A stretch of 63,296 bases of DNA from an uncultured Oscillibacter sp. (GCA_900770295.1 CAAGJQ010000051.1:1-63296), one strand, 5' to 3'. Numbered from the stretch's first letter, positions 8,065 through 17,224 are shown. Notes: a model not told the origin generated them from the sequence alone. Made by a program: numbers and translations.

Positions 8065-9015
8065 ATGAAATACGCAGTGAAGCGCATTGCCATGCTTCTG
8101 CTGACCATGGTCATCGTCTCCTTTTTGGCATTTGCGGCCTTTGACCTGATTTCCGGCAACCCGGCGGAGATCATGCTGGGCACCCAGGCCACACCGGAGA
8201 AGGTGGCGGCGCTGGAGGAGGAGATGGGTCTGAACCGGCCCTTCCCGGTGCGGTACGGCGAATGGCTGACCGGCTTTTTTACCGGCGACCTGGGCACGTC
8301 TTACAGCTATCATCAGCCGGTGGGGGATCTGATCGCCCCCAAGATGCTGGTGACGCTGTGCCTCAGTGTGCTGAGCTTTCTGCTGATCGTAGTGATCTCC
8401 ATCCCCCTGGGCGTCCGTTCCGCCGGACGGGCCGGCGGCCGTCTGGACGGCGTCTCCACCGCCCTGAACCAGCTGTGCATGGCGGTGCCGCCCTTCTTTA
8501 CCGGCATTCTGCTGACCTGGGTGTTCAGTACGATCCTCCGTTGGTTCACCCATGGCAAGTTTCCTGATCTCAGCGAGGATTTCTGGGGCGCTGTCAAGTA
8601 CATGCTCTTTGCAGCCGTGTCCATCGCCATCCCCCGCATCGCCATGACGGTGCGGATGATGAAGAGCACCATCCAGGCGGAGATGCAGAAGGACTACGTC
8701 CGGACGGCCATCTCCCGGGGCAATGACCGGGGCAGCGTCCTCTACCGCCATGTGCTGAAAAACGCCCTGGTGCCGGTGGTCACGTTCCTGGCCCAGACCA
8801 TGGCGGAGATCGTGGCGGGCAGCATCGTGGTGGAGCAGGTCTTTGCCATCCCCGGCCTGGGCCGGCTGCTGGTGGCGTCCATCTCCAACCGGGACTACCC
8901 GGTGGTGCAGGCCATCGTGGTGATCCTGGCGCTGTGGGTGGTTCTGGCCGGAACGGCGGCGGACCTGATCAACCAGCGGATCGACCCGCGCCTGCGCCTG
9001 GGAGGTGGGTCATGA
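8065..9015 (+). CDS. ABC transporter permease, DppB type
   Basis: About 316 aa with six predicted membrane helices. The N-terminus KYAVKRIAMLLLTMVIVSF and the loop GNPAEIMLG are typical of DppB/OppB. The C-terminal part carries the BPD_transp_1 EAA-type loop that contacts the ATPases (RTAISRGNDRGSVLYRHVLKNAL). It forms the membrane channel with the next permease. ATG codons at 8056, 8059 and 8065 are all possible; AAAGGGG at 8049 is best spaced for 8065. The stop overlaps the next start (ATGA). Confidence 0.9.
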   Translation: MKYAVKRIAMLLLTMVIVSFLAFAAFDLISGNPAEIMLGTQATPEKVAALEEEMGLNRPFPVRYGEWLTGFFTGDLGTSYSYHQPVGDLIAPKMLVTLCLSVLSFLLIVVISIPLGVRSAGRAGGRLDGVSTALNQLCMAVPPFFTGILLTWVFSTILRWFTHGKFPDLSEDFWGAVKYMLFAAVSIAIPRIAMTVRMMKSTIQAEMQKDYVRTAISRGNDRGSVLYRHVLKNALVPVVTFLAQTMAEIVAGSIVVEQVFAIPGLGRLLVASISNRDYPVVQAIVVILALWVVLAGTAADLINQRIDPRLRLGGGS

Positions 9016-9821
9016 GAAAGAGAAACGGCTATCTGACCGCCGGACTGATCCTGACGGCCTTCCTGGCGGCGCTGATCATCCTGGGCTATTTCTGGACGCC
9101 CTACGACCCCTCGGCGATGGCCGTGGGCCCCAAGTTTGACGCGCCCTCTCTGACGCACCTGATGGGCACGGACAACTTTGGCCGGGACATCTTCAGCCGG
9201 GTGCTGAAGGGCGCCGGGACTACCTTTGCCATCGCCGCAGCCACTGTCGCCATCGGCGCCGTGTGCGGCACGGCGGTGGGGGCGCTGACCGGCTATTTCG
9301 GCGGCGCGGTGGACGAGGCGCTGATGCGCTTCAACGACGCGCTGACGGCCTTCCCCAGCATCCTGCTGGCCCTGGTCATCATCAGCATCCTGGGGCCCGG
9401 CAAGAAATACAATGTGATCCTGGCCCTGGGCATGGTGTTCATTCCCAGCTTCGCCCGGGTCACCCGCACGGCTTTCGCGTCGCTGCGGGATGTGAACTAT
9501 GTGAAGAGCGCCCGGCTGATGGGGGCCTCCCGGGGCCGCATTTTGGTGGTGCACATCCTGCCCAACACCATGTCCGTGCTGCTGCCGGCCATTACCATCG
9601 GCTTCAACAACGCGGTCCTGGCCGAGGCGTCCATGAGCTATCTGGGCATCGGCGTCACCCCGCCGGACGCGTCTCTGGGCTATATGCTGTCCGAGGCCCA
9701 GAGCATGCTGACCATGGCGCCCTGGTACGCCATCAGCACGGGTCTTGTCATCATTCTGCTGGTGTTCGGCGTGGGTCTCATCGGCGAGGGCCTGCAGCGC
9801 CGGGACAGGGAGGTGGCCTGA
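9012..9821 (+). CDS. ABC transporter permease, DppC type
   Basis: A 269-aa inner-membrane partner of the upstream permease. DppC/OppC features are the short cytoplasmic start and first helix, the segment HLMGTDNFGRDIFSRVLKGA, and the EAA loop KSARLMGASRGRILVVHILP. The end GVGLIGEGLQRRDREVA is characteristic of the subfamily. Five to six helices are visible. Its ATG overlaps the DppB stop, and its TGA overlaps the next gene's ATG (TGATG), so the importer genes are translationally linked. Confidence 0.9.
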   Translation: MRKRNGYLTAGLILTAFLAALIILGYFWTPYDPSAMAVGPKFDAPSLTHLMGTDNFGRDIFSRVLKGAGTTFAIAAATVAIGAVCGTAVGALTGYFGGAVDEALMRFNDALTAFPSILLALVIISILGPGKKYNVILALGMVFIPSFARVTRTAFASLRDVNYVKSARLMGASRGRILVVHILPNTMSVLLPAITIGFNNAVLAEASMSYLGIGVTPPDASLGYMLSEAQSMLTMAPWYAISTGLVIILLVFGVGLIGEGLQRRDREVA

Positions 9822-10612
9822 TGCTGGAGATCAAGAATTTACATGTCAAATTCCATACCCGGGACCGGGAGGCGGTCTCCGGCGTCAGCCTGACCATCCG
9901 GGACGGCGAGATCGTGGGCCTGGTGGGCGAGTCCGGCTCCGGCAAGTCCGTCACCGCCATGAGCGTGGCGGGGCTGCTGCCCCGCAAGCAGTGCGCCTAT
10001 TCCGGAGAGATTCTGCTGGACGGCGTGGAGCTGCTCCACGCGGACCGGGCACAGCTGCGGCAGGTCCAGGGCAAGGCCATCGGCGTGGTATTTCAGGAGC
10101 CGATGAGCTCCATGGACCCCCTGATGAAGATCGGTGCCCAGGTGGAGGAGGTCCTGCGTATCCACACAAAGCTCCCGGCGGCGGAGCGGAAAAGATTGGC
10201 GCTGGAGGCGCTGACGGCAGTGGAGCTGCCGGACCCGGCGGCGGTCTATGAAAAGTACCCTCACGAGCTCTCCGGCGGCATGCTCCAGCGGGCCATGATC
10301 GCGGCGGCCATCGTCATCCGGCCCCGCCTGCTGCTGCTGGATGAGCCGACCACGGCGCTGGATGTGACCATCCAGGCCCAGATCCTGGAGCTTTTGAAGA
10401 AGCTGAACCGGGAGTCCGGTATCTCCATGCTGTTCATCTCCCACAACCTGAACGTGGTGCGGAAGCTCTGCACCCGGGTGGCGGTCATGCAGAAGGGAAA
10501 GCTGGTGGAGGAGGGGGACACCGGCCAGGTGTTCTACCACCCCACAGACGGATACACCCAGCGGCTCATCGCCGCCATTCCCACCCGGAACCGGAAGGAG
10601 GGGGACGTATGA
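9821..10612 (+). CDS. Dipeptide ABC transporter ATPase, DppD type
   Basis: A 263-aa ATP-binding cassette protein. Walker A is GESGSGKSVTAMSV near residues 36-45, the ABC signature is LSGGMLQRAMIAAAI, and Walker B is LLLLDEPTTALDVT. FQEPMSSMDPL is the Q-loop characteristic of oligopeptide importers. The H-loop is in LFISHNLNVVRKL. It drives the permease pair together with the next ATPase. The C-terminal Fe-S cysteine extension of some DppD proteins is absent; the protein ends soon after the HPTDGYTQRLIAAIP segment. Confidence 0.92.
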   Translation: MLEIKNLHVKFHTRDREAVSGVSLTIRDGEIVGLVGESGSGKSVTAMSVAGLLPRKQCAYSGEILLDGVELLHADRAQLRQVQGKAIGVVFQEPMSSMDPLMKIGAQVEEVLRIHTKLPAAERKRLALEALTAVELPDPAAVYEKYPHELSGGMLQRAMIAAAIVIRPRLLLLDEPTTALDVTIQAQILELLKKLNRESGISMLFISHNLNVVRKLCTRVAVMQKGKLVEEGDTGQVFYHPTDGYTQRLIAAIPTRNRKEGDV

Positions 10613-11343
10613 GCGAGGAACTGGTCCTCTCCGTGCAGCATGTGACCAGCGGCTACCAGGAGGGCGGCGTGCTCCGCAAAAAGGCGTATCACGAGGTCCT
10701 CCACGATGTCAGCTTTGATGTCCGCCACGGCGAGATTCTGGGTCTGGTGGGCGAGTCCGGCACCGGCAAGTCCACCCTGGCCCGCACCATTCTGGGCATG
10801 GTAAAGCCCGACAAGGGACAGGTGGTCCACTATACGAAGCGGCCCCAGATGATCTTCCAGGACCCGTACAGCTCCCTGAATCCCGCCTACAGTGTGGAGT
10901 GGATCCTGGAGGAGCCCCTGCGGATCTACGGCAAATACGACGCGGCGGAGCGGAAACGCCGGGTCCGGGACATGCTGGAGCTGGTGGAGCTGCCCGCAGA
11001 GTGTCTGAAAGCCCGGCCCGCGGAGCTGTCCGGCGGGCAGCGGCAGCGGGTCAGCATCGCTACGGCCCTGATCCAGCGGCCGAAATTCCTCATTGCCGAC
11101 GAACCGGTGTCGGCGCTGGATGTGACCATCCAGGCCCAGATCCTGAAGCTGCTGCGGCAGCTGCGGGACGAGCTGGACCTGAGCTATCTCTTCATCTCCC
11201 ACGACCTGAACGTGGTCTATCAGCTGTGTGACCGCGTGCTGGTGATGAAGAGCGGCCGCATTGTGGAGCAGGGGACCGTGGACGAGATTTTCGACCACCC
11301 GAAAGAGGAGTATACAAAACAACTGCTGGCCGCGGCGGAGTAA
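10609..11343 (+). CDS. Dipeptide ABC transporter ATPase, DppF type
   Basis: A 244-aa ABC ATPase with Walker A GESGTGKSTLARTIL, signature LSGGQRQRVSIATAL, Walker B FLIADEPVSALDVT and the switch histidine in LFISHDLNVVYQL. FQDPYSSLNPAYSVEWIL is the typical Q-loop of DppF/OppF. It pairs with the previous ATPase as the heterodimeric motor of the importer. Its ATG overlaps the preceding stop in ATGA. Only three bases separate its stop from the next gene, so the DUF3810 gene is likely in the same transcript. Confidence 0.92.
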   Translation: MSEELVLSVQHVTSGYQEGGVLRKKAYHEVLHDVSFDVRHGEILGLVGESGTGKSTLARTILGMVKPDKGQVVHYTKRPQMIFQDPYSSLNPAYSVEWILEEPLRIYGKYDAAERKRRVRDMLELVELPAECLKARPAELSGGQRQRVSIATALIQRPKFLIADEPVSALDVTIQAQILKLLRQLRDELDLSYLFISHDLNVVYQLCDRVLVMKSGRIVEQGTVDEIFDHPKEEYTKQLLAAAE

Positions 11344-11346
11344 CGA

Positions 11347-12435
11347 ATGAAAGGTTTTTTTCTCAGACATAAAAAACTCCATATCTGGCTGCTGGCGGAC
11401 CTTGGCCTGCTGGCAGCCTTTTGGCTCACCCGGAGCAGCCGGGCCTGGATGAATGGCCTGGCCGCCCATGTGTCCCTCCCGCTCCAGCGGGCCCTGGGGC
11501 GGCTGTGCTACCGGACGGACATCTCCGTGATGGAGGTGGTGTATGTCCTGGCAATTCTGGCGGGGTTGGCCTACGCGGTGTGGAGCATCGCCGCCGTCGT
11601 CCGGGCGAAGGGACGAAGGGGACGGCGGGCTTACAGCGCGGTGTTGGGAGGCCTGTGCGCCTGCCTGGGCATCTATGCCGGGTTCTGCCTGCTGTGGGGC
11701 GTGCTGTTCTGGACGGACAGCTTTCAGGACCTGTCCGGGATCACCGCCCAGCCGGTGGCGAAGGAGGACCTGCTGGCAGTGACGGAGTATTTCGCCCAAC
11801 AGCTCGGCGCCACAGCCGATGGGGTGAAGCGGGACGAACAGGGCCTGTTCGCCGAGTCCCGGGAGGACATTCTGGAGAGCAGCCCCGCTGTCTATGACGG
11901 GCTGGAAAAGCAGTTTCCCTTTCTGAAGTTCGAGGACACCGGCGTCAAGGCCATGTACTTCTCCCGGCTGATGAGCGTCATCAATTTCACGGGCTTCTAC
12001 TGTGCCTACACCGGGGAGGCCAATGTGAATGTGGACAGTCCCGCCTGCCTGCTGCCCTCCACGGCGGCCCACGAGATGGCCCACCAGCGGGGCATCGCCT
12101 CGGAGCAGGAGTGCAATTTCCTGGCGGTGCTGGCCTCCACCACCAGCGGCAACGCGGCCTACGTCTACTCCGGCTGGCTGATGGGCTATATCTACCTGGG
12201 CAACGCCCTGTACCGGGTGGACCCGGACGCCTACCGGGCCATCCGGGACACGCTGCCGGAGACGGTGCGGGCGGACCTGGCGTACAACAGCGCCTACTGG
12301 GACCAGTTCCGGGACAACGCGGCCCAAAAGGTGGTCGACAAGGTCTACGACACCTCACTGAAGGCCTACGGGGACGAGGACGGTATTCAGTCCTACGGCA
12401 CCGTGGTGGACCTGCTGGTGGCGTACTACAAATAA
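11347..12435 (+). CDS. DUF3810 family membrane protein with zincin motif
   Basis: A 362-aa protein with two or three N-terminal hydrophobic segments (about residues 10-30, 58-78 and 98-120) and a large extracytoplasmic domain. The domain contains AAHEMAHQRGIASEQECNF, an HExxH zinc-binding motif with a downstream glutamate. This is the hallmark of the DUF3810 family, which has no firmly known substrate. It starts three bases after the importer ATPase and lies before a strong terminator. Processing of peptides or envelope proteins near the importer is a possible role, but this is inference. Confidence 0.8.
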   Translation: MKGFFLRHKKLHIWLLADLGLLAAFWLTRSSRAWMNGLAAHVSLPLQRALGRLCYRTDISVMEVVYVLAILAGLAYAVWSIAAVVRAKGRRGRRAYSAVLGGLCACLGIYAGFCLLWGVLFWTDSFQDLSGITAQPVAKEDLLAVTEYFAQQLGATADGVKRDEQGLFAESREDILESSPAVYDGLEKQFPFLKFEDTGVKAMYFSRLMSVINFTGFYCAYTGEANVNVDSPACLLPSTAAHEMAHQRGIASEQECNFLAVLASTTSGNAAYVYSGWLMGYIYLGNALYRVDPDAYRAIRDTLPETVRADLAYNSAYWDQFRDNAAQKVVDKVYDTSLKAYGDEDGIQSYGTVVDLLVAYYK

Positions 12436-12441
12436 AAAGAG

Positions 12442-12478
12442 CGCGCTCTGCGAAGCATTCCGCAGAGCGCGTTTTTCT
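12442..12478. terminator. Terminator closing the dipeptide importer operon
   Basis: An 11-bp stem, CGCGCTCTGCG (12442-12452) with CGCAGAGCGCG (12461-12471), is followed by GTTTTTCTTT. A-rich sequence on the other side lets it also serve the convergent transglutaminase gene. Confidence 0.9.
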
Positions 12479-13918
12479 TTACCAGGGATGTTCGTTCCAG
12501 GACTGCTGGGGCGTCATGGCGAAGTAGTCGTAGCTGATGGTACTGCCGCTGTCGCCCCAGGTGGTGTCGATGTGGACCTCCGTACCGTCCAGATTCGCCA
12601 CGGTCCAGATGTGACTGCCTGTGGACAGGGCGGTGCACTCGATGCCCTCCAGCTTCAGCAGCAGGTTATAGGCGCCGGTATAGCCGTCACACACGGCGGT
12701 GCCGTTGTAAAAGAGACTGTATGGGATGTGGCTGATGGAGTCCTTTCCGGCGCTGAAATCGTAAACGCAGTTCTCACAGACCCAGGTGTAATAAACCCGG
12801 GCCTTTTCATACTCCGTCATATCCGCTGTGAGCTGCCCGCTCTCCCACAGCTGATCGTGGACGGAGACAGCGGCGGTCATGGCCCGGGTCCGGTATGCGC
12901 CGATCTCTTTCTCGCCCGCGCCGGTGGCGGCGAAGGTCAGCGTCAGAGAGCCGGCCTCGTTGAAGGTACAGGTGGCGGTGTTATAGCTCTGCTCACAATA
13001 AGACTTCGTGATGGCCAGAGCCTGTTCCATGACCCTCCGGGCGTCCAGAGCGGAGAGCCCCGGATATTGCAGGGACAGGACATTGCTGCCGGAGGACAGC
13101 ATATGGAGAACGCAGCCCTTCAGCTCCTGCGTGGTGGCCGGTGCGGCGGTATAGGCACCGTCCGGGACCAGACTGGCCAGGGTCGTGCCCCGGGCGCTGG
13201 TATACACGGCGGAGACGTTCCAGGACGGCGTGACCCGCAGAGACGGGTCCACCATGCGGGTCAGCATGGCCGCGGCGGCGCCCCGGGTAATGGGCGCGTC
13301 CGGCAAAAACGAGCCGAAGGCGTCGCTGCCCGAGGACACTCCAACGCGGTACAAGGTCAGGATGTCCTCCCGATAGGGGGTGGCGTCCGTCACATCGGTC
13401 ATATAGCGGCCGGTGGACAGCGCCTGGGTGATGAGTGCGTCGTGAACGCGGGGCAGAGCCTCCTCCGGCAGGACCCTGGCCAGCACGTGGGCCACCTGGG
13501 CCCGGGTGGCGGTATCGGACAGACTGCCGTCCAGCTCCGTGCCCAGCACACCCTCCGCCTGGAGATACCTGAGATAGGGCCCGGCCGCCGGACCGCCATC
13601 GGCGGTATAAGCCCCGGGGCCCTGCTCCGGATTACCGGTGCGGTACAGGCTGCGGATGCGTCCGGCGAAGATGATGACCTGCCCCACAGTCATGGAGTCC
13701 TGAATACCGTAAGTTCCATCGGGCTTGCCCACGGAGAGGCCATATTCATACAGAGCCGCCACATTGTCATAGAACACGGAGTCACCGGTCAGATCGGAGA
13801 ACTGGCCGGAATAGGTCCTGTCACGGACAAAGTTGTCCATGCTGTCGGGGGCGGCCAGCGCCGGCGTGGCCAGCAGCAGGCTGATTGCCAGCAGCAGGGC
13901 GGGGAAGCGCTTACTCAT
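12479..13918 (-). CDS. Secreted SLH-domain protein with transglutaminase-like domain
   Basis: The 479-aa protein has a signal peptide (RFPALLLAISLLLATPALA). Three S-layer-homology-type repeats follow at about residues 30-225; examples are VGKPDGTYGIQDSMTVGQVI and FLPDAPITRGAAAAMLTRM. SLH repeats bind pyruvylated secondary cell-wall polymer. The C-terminal third is a transglutaminase/protease-like fold with a Cys in GTAVCDGYTGAYNLLLKL, a His in GSHIWTVANLDG and an Asp in VHIDTTWGDSG, a plausible catalytic triad. It is therefore a cell-surface-anchored enzyme, perhaps a protease or crosslinker. It shares direction with the LCP gene 31 bases upstream. Confidence 0.88.
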   Translation of the reverse strand: MSKRFPALLLAISLLLATPALAAPDSMDNFVRDRTYSGQFSDLTGDSVFYDNVAALYEYGLSVGKPDGTYGIQDSMTVGQVIIFAGRIRSLYRTGNPEQGPGAYTADGGPAAGPYLRYLQAEGVLGTELDGSLSDTATRAQVAHVLARVLPEEALPRVHDALITQALSTGRYMTDVTDATPYREDILTLYRVGVSSGSDAFGSFLPDAPITRGAAAAMLTRMVDPSLRVTPSWNVSAVYTSARGTTLASLVPDGAYTAAPATTQELKGCVLHMLSSGSNVLSLQYPGLSALDARRVMEQALAITKSYCEQSYNTATCTFNEAGSLTLTFAATGAGEKEIGAYRTRAMTAAVSVHDQLWESGQLTADMTEYEKARVYYTWVCENCVYDFSAGKDSISHIPYSLFYNGTAVCDGYTGAYNLLLKLEGIECTALSTGSHIWTVANLDGTEVHIDTTWGDSGSTISYDYFAMTPQQSWNEHPW

Positions 13919-13949
13919 GATTGCTCCTTTCTAAAGGCGCCTGAGACCG

Positions 13950-14942
13950 TCACCTGGAGAGAAGATTCAGGTCCTCCATGACGCGGTCTTCCACATAGGG
14001 GTTCAGATACTGATTTACCAGAGCCAGAGTCTCGTCCGGATCGAGATAGATATAGGGGGACTTCCAGTCGTTGGGCAGCGTGGAGAAGTCGATGTTGTCG
14101 GCGCCGATCGCGATGGCCTCCTTGCCCAGCCAGGCCAGGTTGCCGAGGGAGAGATCTGTCTCCACGTATTTTTGAAAGATCTTCACAAAGTCGCTGACCT
14201 TGTCCAGATTGGAGATCGTCAGCGTCTGTCTGGCCACGGTTTTCAGAAAGTCCTGCTGGGTCTGCATGCGGCCGATATCCTCACTGCCGTAGCCAGTGCC
14301 GTCGTTGTTGTGGCGGAACCGGACCACCTTCAGCGCCTCGGCCCCGCTGAGGTGCTGCATGCCCTTGGAGAAGTGGATGGACAGGTCCTGATAGGGGTCG
14401 TCGTAATCCATGTTCACCGGGACATAGAAATCCACACCGTCGATGGCATCCACCAGCGCCTCAAAGCCCTTCAGGTCCACCAGAACGGTATAATCCACGG
14501 GGATCCCCAGCTGATCGGAGACCACGTCGGACAAAAGCTCCATGCCGCCGGCGTTGTACGCGGCGTTGATTTTATGGTTCTTGCCGTTGAAATAGGCCTT
14601 GGTATCCCGCGGGATGCTGACGCCGTATATGTAATGATTGGCCGCGTCTACCGCCACCAGAATATTGGTATCGCTTCCGCCGTTTCCGCCATCCACGCCG
14701 GAGACCAGGATGGTGTAAAAATCCTCCTTGCGGATATAGTGCGTGGAGACAGGGCTGGAAGCCGGCGTTTCTTCCTGGGCGGCATTGTCTGCTTTTTCAA
14801 CGGAATCCGGTTCTTTCTGAGTCTGCTCCGGGGCACGGAACAGACAGTGGGCACCGGCGTACAGCGCGGCGGAGAGAAAGACCAGCAAAAGGAGAATACG
14901 CCCCCAGTTATGGCGTTTACGTCGGCGGTGGGTTCTGGACAT
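13950..14942 (-). CDS. LytR-CpsA-Psr (LCP) family protein
   Basis: About 330 aa with a short basic cytoplasmic N-terminus (SRTHRRRKRHN), one membrane helix and a long linker. The extracellular LCP domain shows VSGVDGGNGGSDTNILVAV, YGVSIPRDTKAYF with the conserved arginine, and VRFRHNNDGTGYGSEDIGR. LCP enzymes transfer teichoic acid or other polymers from lipid carrier to peptidoglycan. The next gene encodes an SLH protein that binds such polymers, so the two likely act at the same surface. ATG 14942 is chosen with AAGGAG upstream; a TTG nine bases earlier sits too close to that site. Confidence 0.9.
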   Translation of the reverse strand: MSRTHRRRKRHNWGRILLLLVFLSAALYAGAHCLFRAPEQTQKEPDSVEKADNAAQEETPASSPVSTHYIRKEDFYTILVSGVDGGNGGSDTNILVAVDAANHYIYGVSIPRDTKAYFNGKNHKINAAYNAGGMELLSDVVSDQLGIPVDYTVLVDLKGFEALVDAIDGVDFYVPVNMDYDDPYQDLSIHFSKGMQHLSGAEALKVVRFRHNNDGTGYGSEDIGRMQTQQDFLKTVARQTLTISNLDKVSDFVKIFQKYVETDLSLGNLAWLGKEAIAIGADNIDFSTLPNDWKSPYIYLDPDETLALVNQYLNPYVEDRVMEDLNLLSR

Positions 14943-15112
14943 TTGAAACAACGCTCCTTAACAGCGCGGCGGAGCCGCGGGGGAAGATTTACATAATGCA
15001 GACCCTATTATAAAGCCCCCGCAGAGAAAACACAAGAGGGAAAACAGCGGCTGCCGTTTTGACCGTTGTCATCAGACCGGCGCTGTGCAGGCATGTCCCG
15101 GAAGAACACGAA

Positions 15113-15138
15113 AAAATAGCGGGCGGACCCGCTATTTT
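15113..15138 (-). terminator. Terminator overlapping the end of the 107-aa gene
   Basis: AAAATAGCGGG (15113-15123) pairs with CCCGCTATTTT (15128-15138). The stop codon of the minus-strand gene lies in the stem, followed by a U-rich run in the RNA. Confidence 0.75.
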
Positions 15139-15455
15139 CCGGCCTGCTGGTCATCCAGATCCAGCACAAGCTGCTCCAGCAGCGCTTTGATGTCCGCCAG
15201 CATCTGGTTTTGATAGGACAATGCGTACTGAATATAATTCAGAGAGGGATGGAGCTGCCGGGTGGGATCGGCGTACTGCGAGGCATCGATGCCCTCCACG
15301 GGATGGGACCAGCGGCGGACCGGCGGCTCGGACATGGCGGCTGGACCGGCCGCGCAGGATGCGTCAGACGCACCGGGGATACCGGCCGGATCAACGTTCG
15401 TTTGAACTGGGGCGTTCCGAGACTGACGGCCCCGGCCGCAGGGCGGGTTCGTCAT
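15132..15455 (-). CDS. Hypothetical 107-aa protein downstream of spoIIID
   Basis: I do not recognise a family. The first half is low-complexity and rich in Pro, Ala, Gly and Asn. The second half (about residues 50-107) is helical and contains LHPSLNYIQYALSYQN followed by an acidic coiled-coil-like tail. A strong AAAAGGAGG lies before ATG 15455, so translation is likely. The gene starts about 60 bases after spoIIID and ends in its own terminator, so it probably belongs to the same mother-cell transcript. A role in sporulation is inference from position only. Confidence 0.6.
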   Translation of the reverse strand: MTNPPCGRGRQSRNAPVQTNVDPAGIPGASDASCAAGPAAMSEPPVRRWSHPVEGIDASQYADPTRQLHPSLNYIQYALSYQNQMLADIKALLEQLVLDLDDQQAGK

Positions 15456-15514
15456 GAAAAAGACCTCCTTTTGCGGCTCTTCCACAATAGATTTGCTTTT
15501 AAAGAATATCAGGG

Positions 15515-15763
15515 TCAGACGCCGCGGTATTTCCTGCGGGTGGCAATGCCGCCCCGGATGTGGCGCTGGGCCTTGTTGACATCCAATACTTCCTTGACCT
15601 GCAAATACAGCGCCCGGTTGAACTGGGGCAGCCGTTCGGAAATATCCTTGTGGACCGTACTTTTGCTGATGCCGAATTTCTGTGCGGCGGCGCGGACCGT
15701 GGCCCGGTTCTCTATGATGTAAAGAGCGAGACGTTCCGCCCGCTCCTCCATGTTCCCTTTCAA
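15515..15763 (-). CDS. spoIIID: Sporulation transcription factor SpoIIID
   Basis: The 82-aa protein matches SpoIIID along its length. A helix-turn-helix lies in ATVRAAAQKFGISKSTVHKD, then ERLPQFN and the family's C-terminal NKAQRHIRGGIATRRKYRG, which contributes a second DNA-binding helix. SpoIIID acts in the mother cell after sigma-E, repressing and activating late sporulation genes. The start appears to be TTG (15763), because the family N-terminus MKxxxEERA aligns there and GGGGAG lies nine bases upstream. An internal ATG would lose four conserved residues. It shows that the organism belongs to a spore-forming lineage. Confidence 0.93.
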   Translation of the reverse strand: MKGNMEERAERLALYIIENRATVRAAAQKFGISKSTVHKDISERLPQFNRALYLQVKEVLDVNKAQRHIRGGIATRRKYRGV

Positions 15764-15878
15764 AACACAACACTCCCCGCCTCTTGTTGGTCCATCCTAT
15801 GCGGGAAATTCCCGGAATAGTACGGAAGAGACGGGGAGCGCGGGAAAAAGACGGGGGCTTGACCGCGTCAGAAAATAC

Positions 15879-17021
15879 TCATTTGGGATCGGTGTATTCC
15901 AACAGTAAGCTCAGAGCAATTTTCAGTCCGGTAGACAGGCTGTCCAGAGCGATCCACTCCTCCCGGGTGTGGGAACCGCCGCCCTGAACTGTGCCGATGG
16001 TGTTGGCGGGGATGCCCAGGGACAGGGGGATGTTGCTGTCGGTGGAGCAGGGGGAGCGGTCCAGCTCCCCGCTGTAAAACGTGCGGATGACATCTGCGGT
16101 GCGGTTTGTAAAAGCGGACAGGGCAGACTGGTCCAGGGGGCCGTTGCCGGGACGGATCCCCAGCAGCTCCACGGCGAGTTCACCGCCTTTGCCGCGCCAG
16201 TTGTCCACGGTCCGGCGGAAGGACTGCTCCATGACATCCAGGCACTTCTGGGAGGTGGAACGGAATTCATAGAGCATAGAGGCCTCCTGGGGGATGGAAT
16301 TCACCGTGGTGCCGCCTTCCATGCGGCCCACATTGAAGGTCGTTCTGCCGTCCTCCGGAAGCCGGAGGGCGTACAGGTCCCGGATCAGGCCGGCCAGAAT
16401 GGCGATGGCGTTTGGCTGGCCGAAATCAAAATAGGAGTGGCCGCCCTGCGTTTTGCAGGTGACACGGTAGCGGTAGGAGCCCACGGCGCTGTCACAGCAC
16501 TGGCCTGTGTAGCAGTCAAAGGAGTAGAAGGCCCGGATGCGCTTGCCGCAGGCGTCGAACAGCGCCCGGGTGCCGGCCAGATTTCCCAGTCCCTCCTCGC
16601 AGGCGTTGGCGACAATGAGCACACCGCATTTGAAATCCGGCCTGGTTTGCAGGAGATACTTGGCGGCCATCATCAGGTTCACCAGATTGGCGGTGTCGTC
16701 ACCAATGCCCGGGGCGCAGAGCCTGCCGCCCGCCTCCGCCATGGGCAGGGGCTCCGTGTCCGGAAAGACGGTGTCGGTGTGGGCGGCGAACACCACCAGA
16801 TCGCCGTCCTGCGGCCCCAGTCTGCAAATCACATTTTTGACCCGGTCGATGGACACATCTTCAGCCCCCTGGCGCACAAACCAGTCCCGGCAGAAGGCGG
16901 CCCGCAGGTCCTCCTGATAGGATGGCGCGGGAAGCTTGCCCAGGGTCCGCAGAAGGTCCTGCGCCTCCTCCGCACAGGCGGCGGCATACGCCTCCGCCAG
17001 TTGTCTGATTGTCTCGTTCAT
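15879..17021 (-). CDS. M20 family metallopeptidase
   Basis: A 380-aa cytoplasmic metallopeptidase. The first zinc ligand lies in VVFAAHTDTVFPD, the bridging Asp in GIGDDTANLVNL, and the catalytic Glu pair in VANACEEGLGNLAG. A dimerisation domain follows (HSYFDFGQPNAIAILAG ... GGTTVNSIPQEASMLYEFRS). The final ligand block includes GGGSHTREEWIAL. Members cleave dipeptides, tripeptides or acylated amino acids. ATG 17021 has GGAGGAACTGCC upstream. It might degrade imported peptides, but it is not linked to the importer operon. Confidence 0.9.
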   Translation of the reverse strand: MNETIRQLAEAYAAACAEEAQDLLRTLGKLPAPSYQEDLRAAFCRDWFVRQGAEDVSIDRVKNVICRLGPQDGDLVVFAAHTDTVFPDTEPLPMAEAGGRLCAPGIGDDTANLVNLMMAAKYLLQTRPDFKCGVLIVANACEEGLGNLAGTRALFDACGKRIRAFYSFDCYTGQCCDSAVGSYRYRVTCKTQGGHSYFDFGQPNAIAILAGLIRDLYALRLPEDGRTTFNVGRMEGGTTVNSIPQEASMLYEFRSTSQKCLDVMEQSFRRTVDNWRGKGGELAVELLGIRPGNGPLDQSALSAFTNRTADVIRTFYSGELDRSPCSTDSNIPLSLGIPANTIGTVQGGGSHTREEWIALDSLSTGLKIALSLLLEYTDPK

Positions 17022-17224
17022 GGCAGTTCCTCCCGGTCCAAGGTCCATGCGGCTGCCGGCGCCGGATGGGGCGAAAGCCGCGTGGATCATGGAAAAAAGT
17101 ACACAAATTTTCTGACCATATACATGCGTAAAGTTCACAAAAATAAAATATTATTAAAATTTTTCGTGAATTTGAGCTAATAAAATGCTAAAATGGGAAC
17201 ATCTGAAAAAGGAGGCGTTCATCG

